64,000 bases of DNA, taken from positions 8,975-72,974 of the forward strand of contig CAZTVF010000007.1 of NCBI GenBank assembly GCA_964616985.1, read 5' to 3'. The notes under the pieces were generated by a model. The model saw only the letters and a list, made by a program, of their open reading frames with translations, did not search any database and had not been told where the DNA came from. Below, piece by piece: positions 63,407 through 64,000 of the stretch. The position numbers and the translations under genes are program-made. Origin of the DNA: CAZTVF01 sp964616985. Its GTDB lineage: Bacteria; Planctomycetota; Phycisphaerae; SM23-33. Position 1 is the first letter of the stretch; each line of letters starts with the position of its first letter.

Positions 63407-64000
63407 CTACTTAATCGCCTTGCCCGCGATGTCCTTGCGATAGTAGCAGCCTTGCCAGTGGATCTTGGCTGCGGCCTCGTAGGCGCGTTTCTGGGCGGCG
63501 GCGATGGTGTCGCCCAAGGCGGTGACGCCCAGGACGCGGCCGCCGGTGTTGACCAGCTTGCCGTCGATCATCTCGGTGCCGGCGTGGAAGACCTTGATGT
63601 CGTCGCCCAGCGCCTCGGCCGCCTCGATGCCGGTGATCTGGTGGCCCTTGGTGTAGTCGCCCGGGTACCCGCCGCTGGACATGACCACGCACACCGCGGG
63701 GCGCGGGTCCCATTCCAGCGTGATCGAGTCGAGCTTGTGGTCGGCCACCGCGGTCATCACCTCGACCAGGTCGCTCTTGAGTCGCATCATGAGCGGCTGG
63801 CACTCGGGATCGCCGAAGCGGCAGTTGAATTCGATGACCTTGGGGCCCGCGGGCGTGAACATCAGGCCGGCGTAAAGGACGCCTTCGTAGCGGCCGAAGT
63901 CGCGGCGCATCGCATCGACGATGGGCACGAGGATTTCCTTCACGATGCGGTCCATCGCGTCGGAGGTGATGATGGGGACGGGGCTCTAGGCGCCCATGCC
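63407..64000 (-). pseudogene. purD: purD (phosphoribosylamine-glycine ligase), 3' part with in-frame TAG
   Basis: The last about 200 codons of GAR synthetase, an ATP-grasp enzyme of purine synthesis; the 5' part lies past the window edge. Motifs: YAGLMFTPAGPKVIEFNCRFGDPE (the ATP-grasp catalytic segment), WDPRPAVCVVMSSGGYPGDY and VLGVTALGDTI. Just upstream of the first Met (63955) the frame continues as GMGA-stop-SPVPIITSDA; the family has GMGAYSP here. So the TAC Tyr codon has become TAG (63986-63988). Either a nonsense mutation, readthrough, or a sequencing or assembly error near the end of the window. Without readthrough the downstream ATG would give only a non-functional fragment. Confidence 0.85.

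Noticed and set aside
62817..63443. 208-codon plus-strand ORF over the lipoprotein gene and purD end
   Set aside because: Shadow of the minus-strand genes; translation not protein-like.
1..64000. CRISPR arrays, tRNA, rRNA, tmRNA, transposases, prophage
   Set aside because: No regularly spaced repeat array, no tRNA T-loop pattern and no mobile-element enzyme was found by reading; the repeats seen are palindromic intergenic elements.

Overview
The window is a high-GC chromosomal segment with dense genes on both strands. It is most likely from a planctomycete, plausibly class Phycisphaerae, and probably an anaerobe or microaerophile. The signs are an N-terminal LEPR-XLL motif on a very large exported protein, a PEP-CTERM protein, DUF4091/DUF6067-type glycosidase-like proteins, URO-D-like and GH4 enzymes, a desulfoferrodoxin/rubrerythrin/ferritin defence cluster, hydrogenase maturation genes, and many short palindromic intergenic repeats. 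The taxonomic call is inference; there is no rRNA gene in the window.

Layout. 1-5 kb: oxygen and metal stress block (Fur-family regulator cut by the window edge, rubrerythrin, TIGR02757 protein, SO_0444-like permease with an HMA domain, Tpx, desulfoferrodoxin, ferritin). 5-19 kb: peptide deformylase, a 1062-residue LEPR/PPC/Ig/calpain protein, an alpha/beta hydrolase, a CBM9-like/DUF6067-like glycosidase, a URO-D-like protein, a small secreted protein and topA. 19-25 kb: two small ORFs, then hypF-hypC-hypD-hypE on the minus strand. 25-36 kb: DUF4091 protein, ABC exporter, SprT-like metallopeptidase, flavodoxin-like protein, HEAT-like secreted protein, YihY, GH4 and a PEP-CTERM protein. 36-48 kb: tmk, holB, an ABC exporter with a PDZ-like domain inserted after TM1, a GT39-like membrane glycosyltransferase, a DUF4091 lipoprotein and a membrane-anchored hypothetical. 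47-53 kb: pabB, siroheme synthase N-domain, hemA, Nif3-like protein and a class IV aminotransferase (possible pabC). 53-56 kb: an ABC-ATPase/GNAT fusion (COG2401 type) head-to-head with an ASCH-domain gene, then a repeat-rich gap and an XRE-S24 regulator. 56-64 kb: CBM48-only protein, SDR, hypothetical, pyrR-pyrB-pyrC, PilZ protein, lipoprotein and the 3' part of purD.

How the genes work together. The first block detoxifies superoxide and peroxide without making O2 and stores iron. hypFCDE builds the Fe(CN)2CO group of a [NiFe] hydrogenase whose structural genes lie elsewhere. pyrR-B-C, tmk and purD serve nucleotide synthesis. pabB with the class IV aminotransferase could make 4-aminobenzoate. 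The siroheme gene and hemA overlap and share tetrapyrrole synthesis. The several secreted or cytoplasmic glycosidase-like proteins point to polysaccharide use.

Most notable: (i) the ABC-GNAT/ASCH divergent pair, whose domain logic (ATP-dependent acetyltransferase plus a YqfB-like ASCH hydrolase or reader) suggests an RNA or nucleoside acetylation system; (ii) the PDZ-containing ABC exporter; (iii) an in-frame TAG in purD at a codon that is normally Tyr; (iv) several families of palindromic repeats, including a 110-bp element present in two inverted copies 49 kb apart; (v) several genes with a -10-like hexamer only 6-10 nt before the start codon and no Shine-Dalgarno, suggesting leaderless mRNAs. 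No CRISPR array, tRNA, rRNA, transposase or prophage was found.
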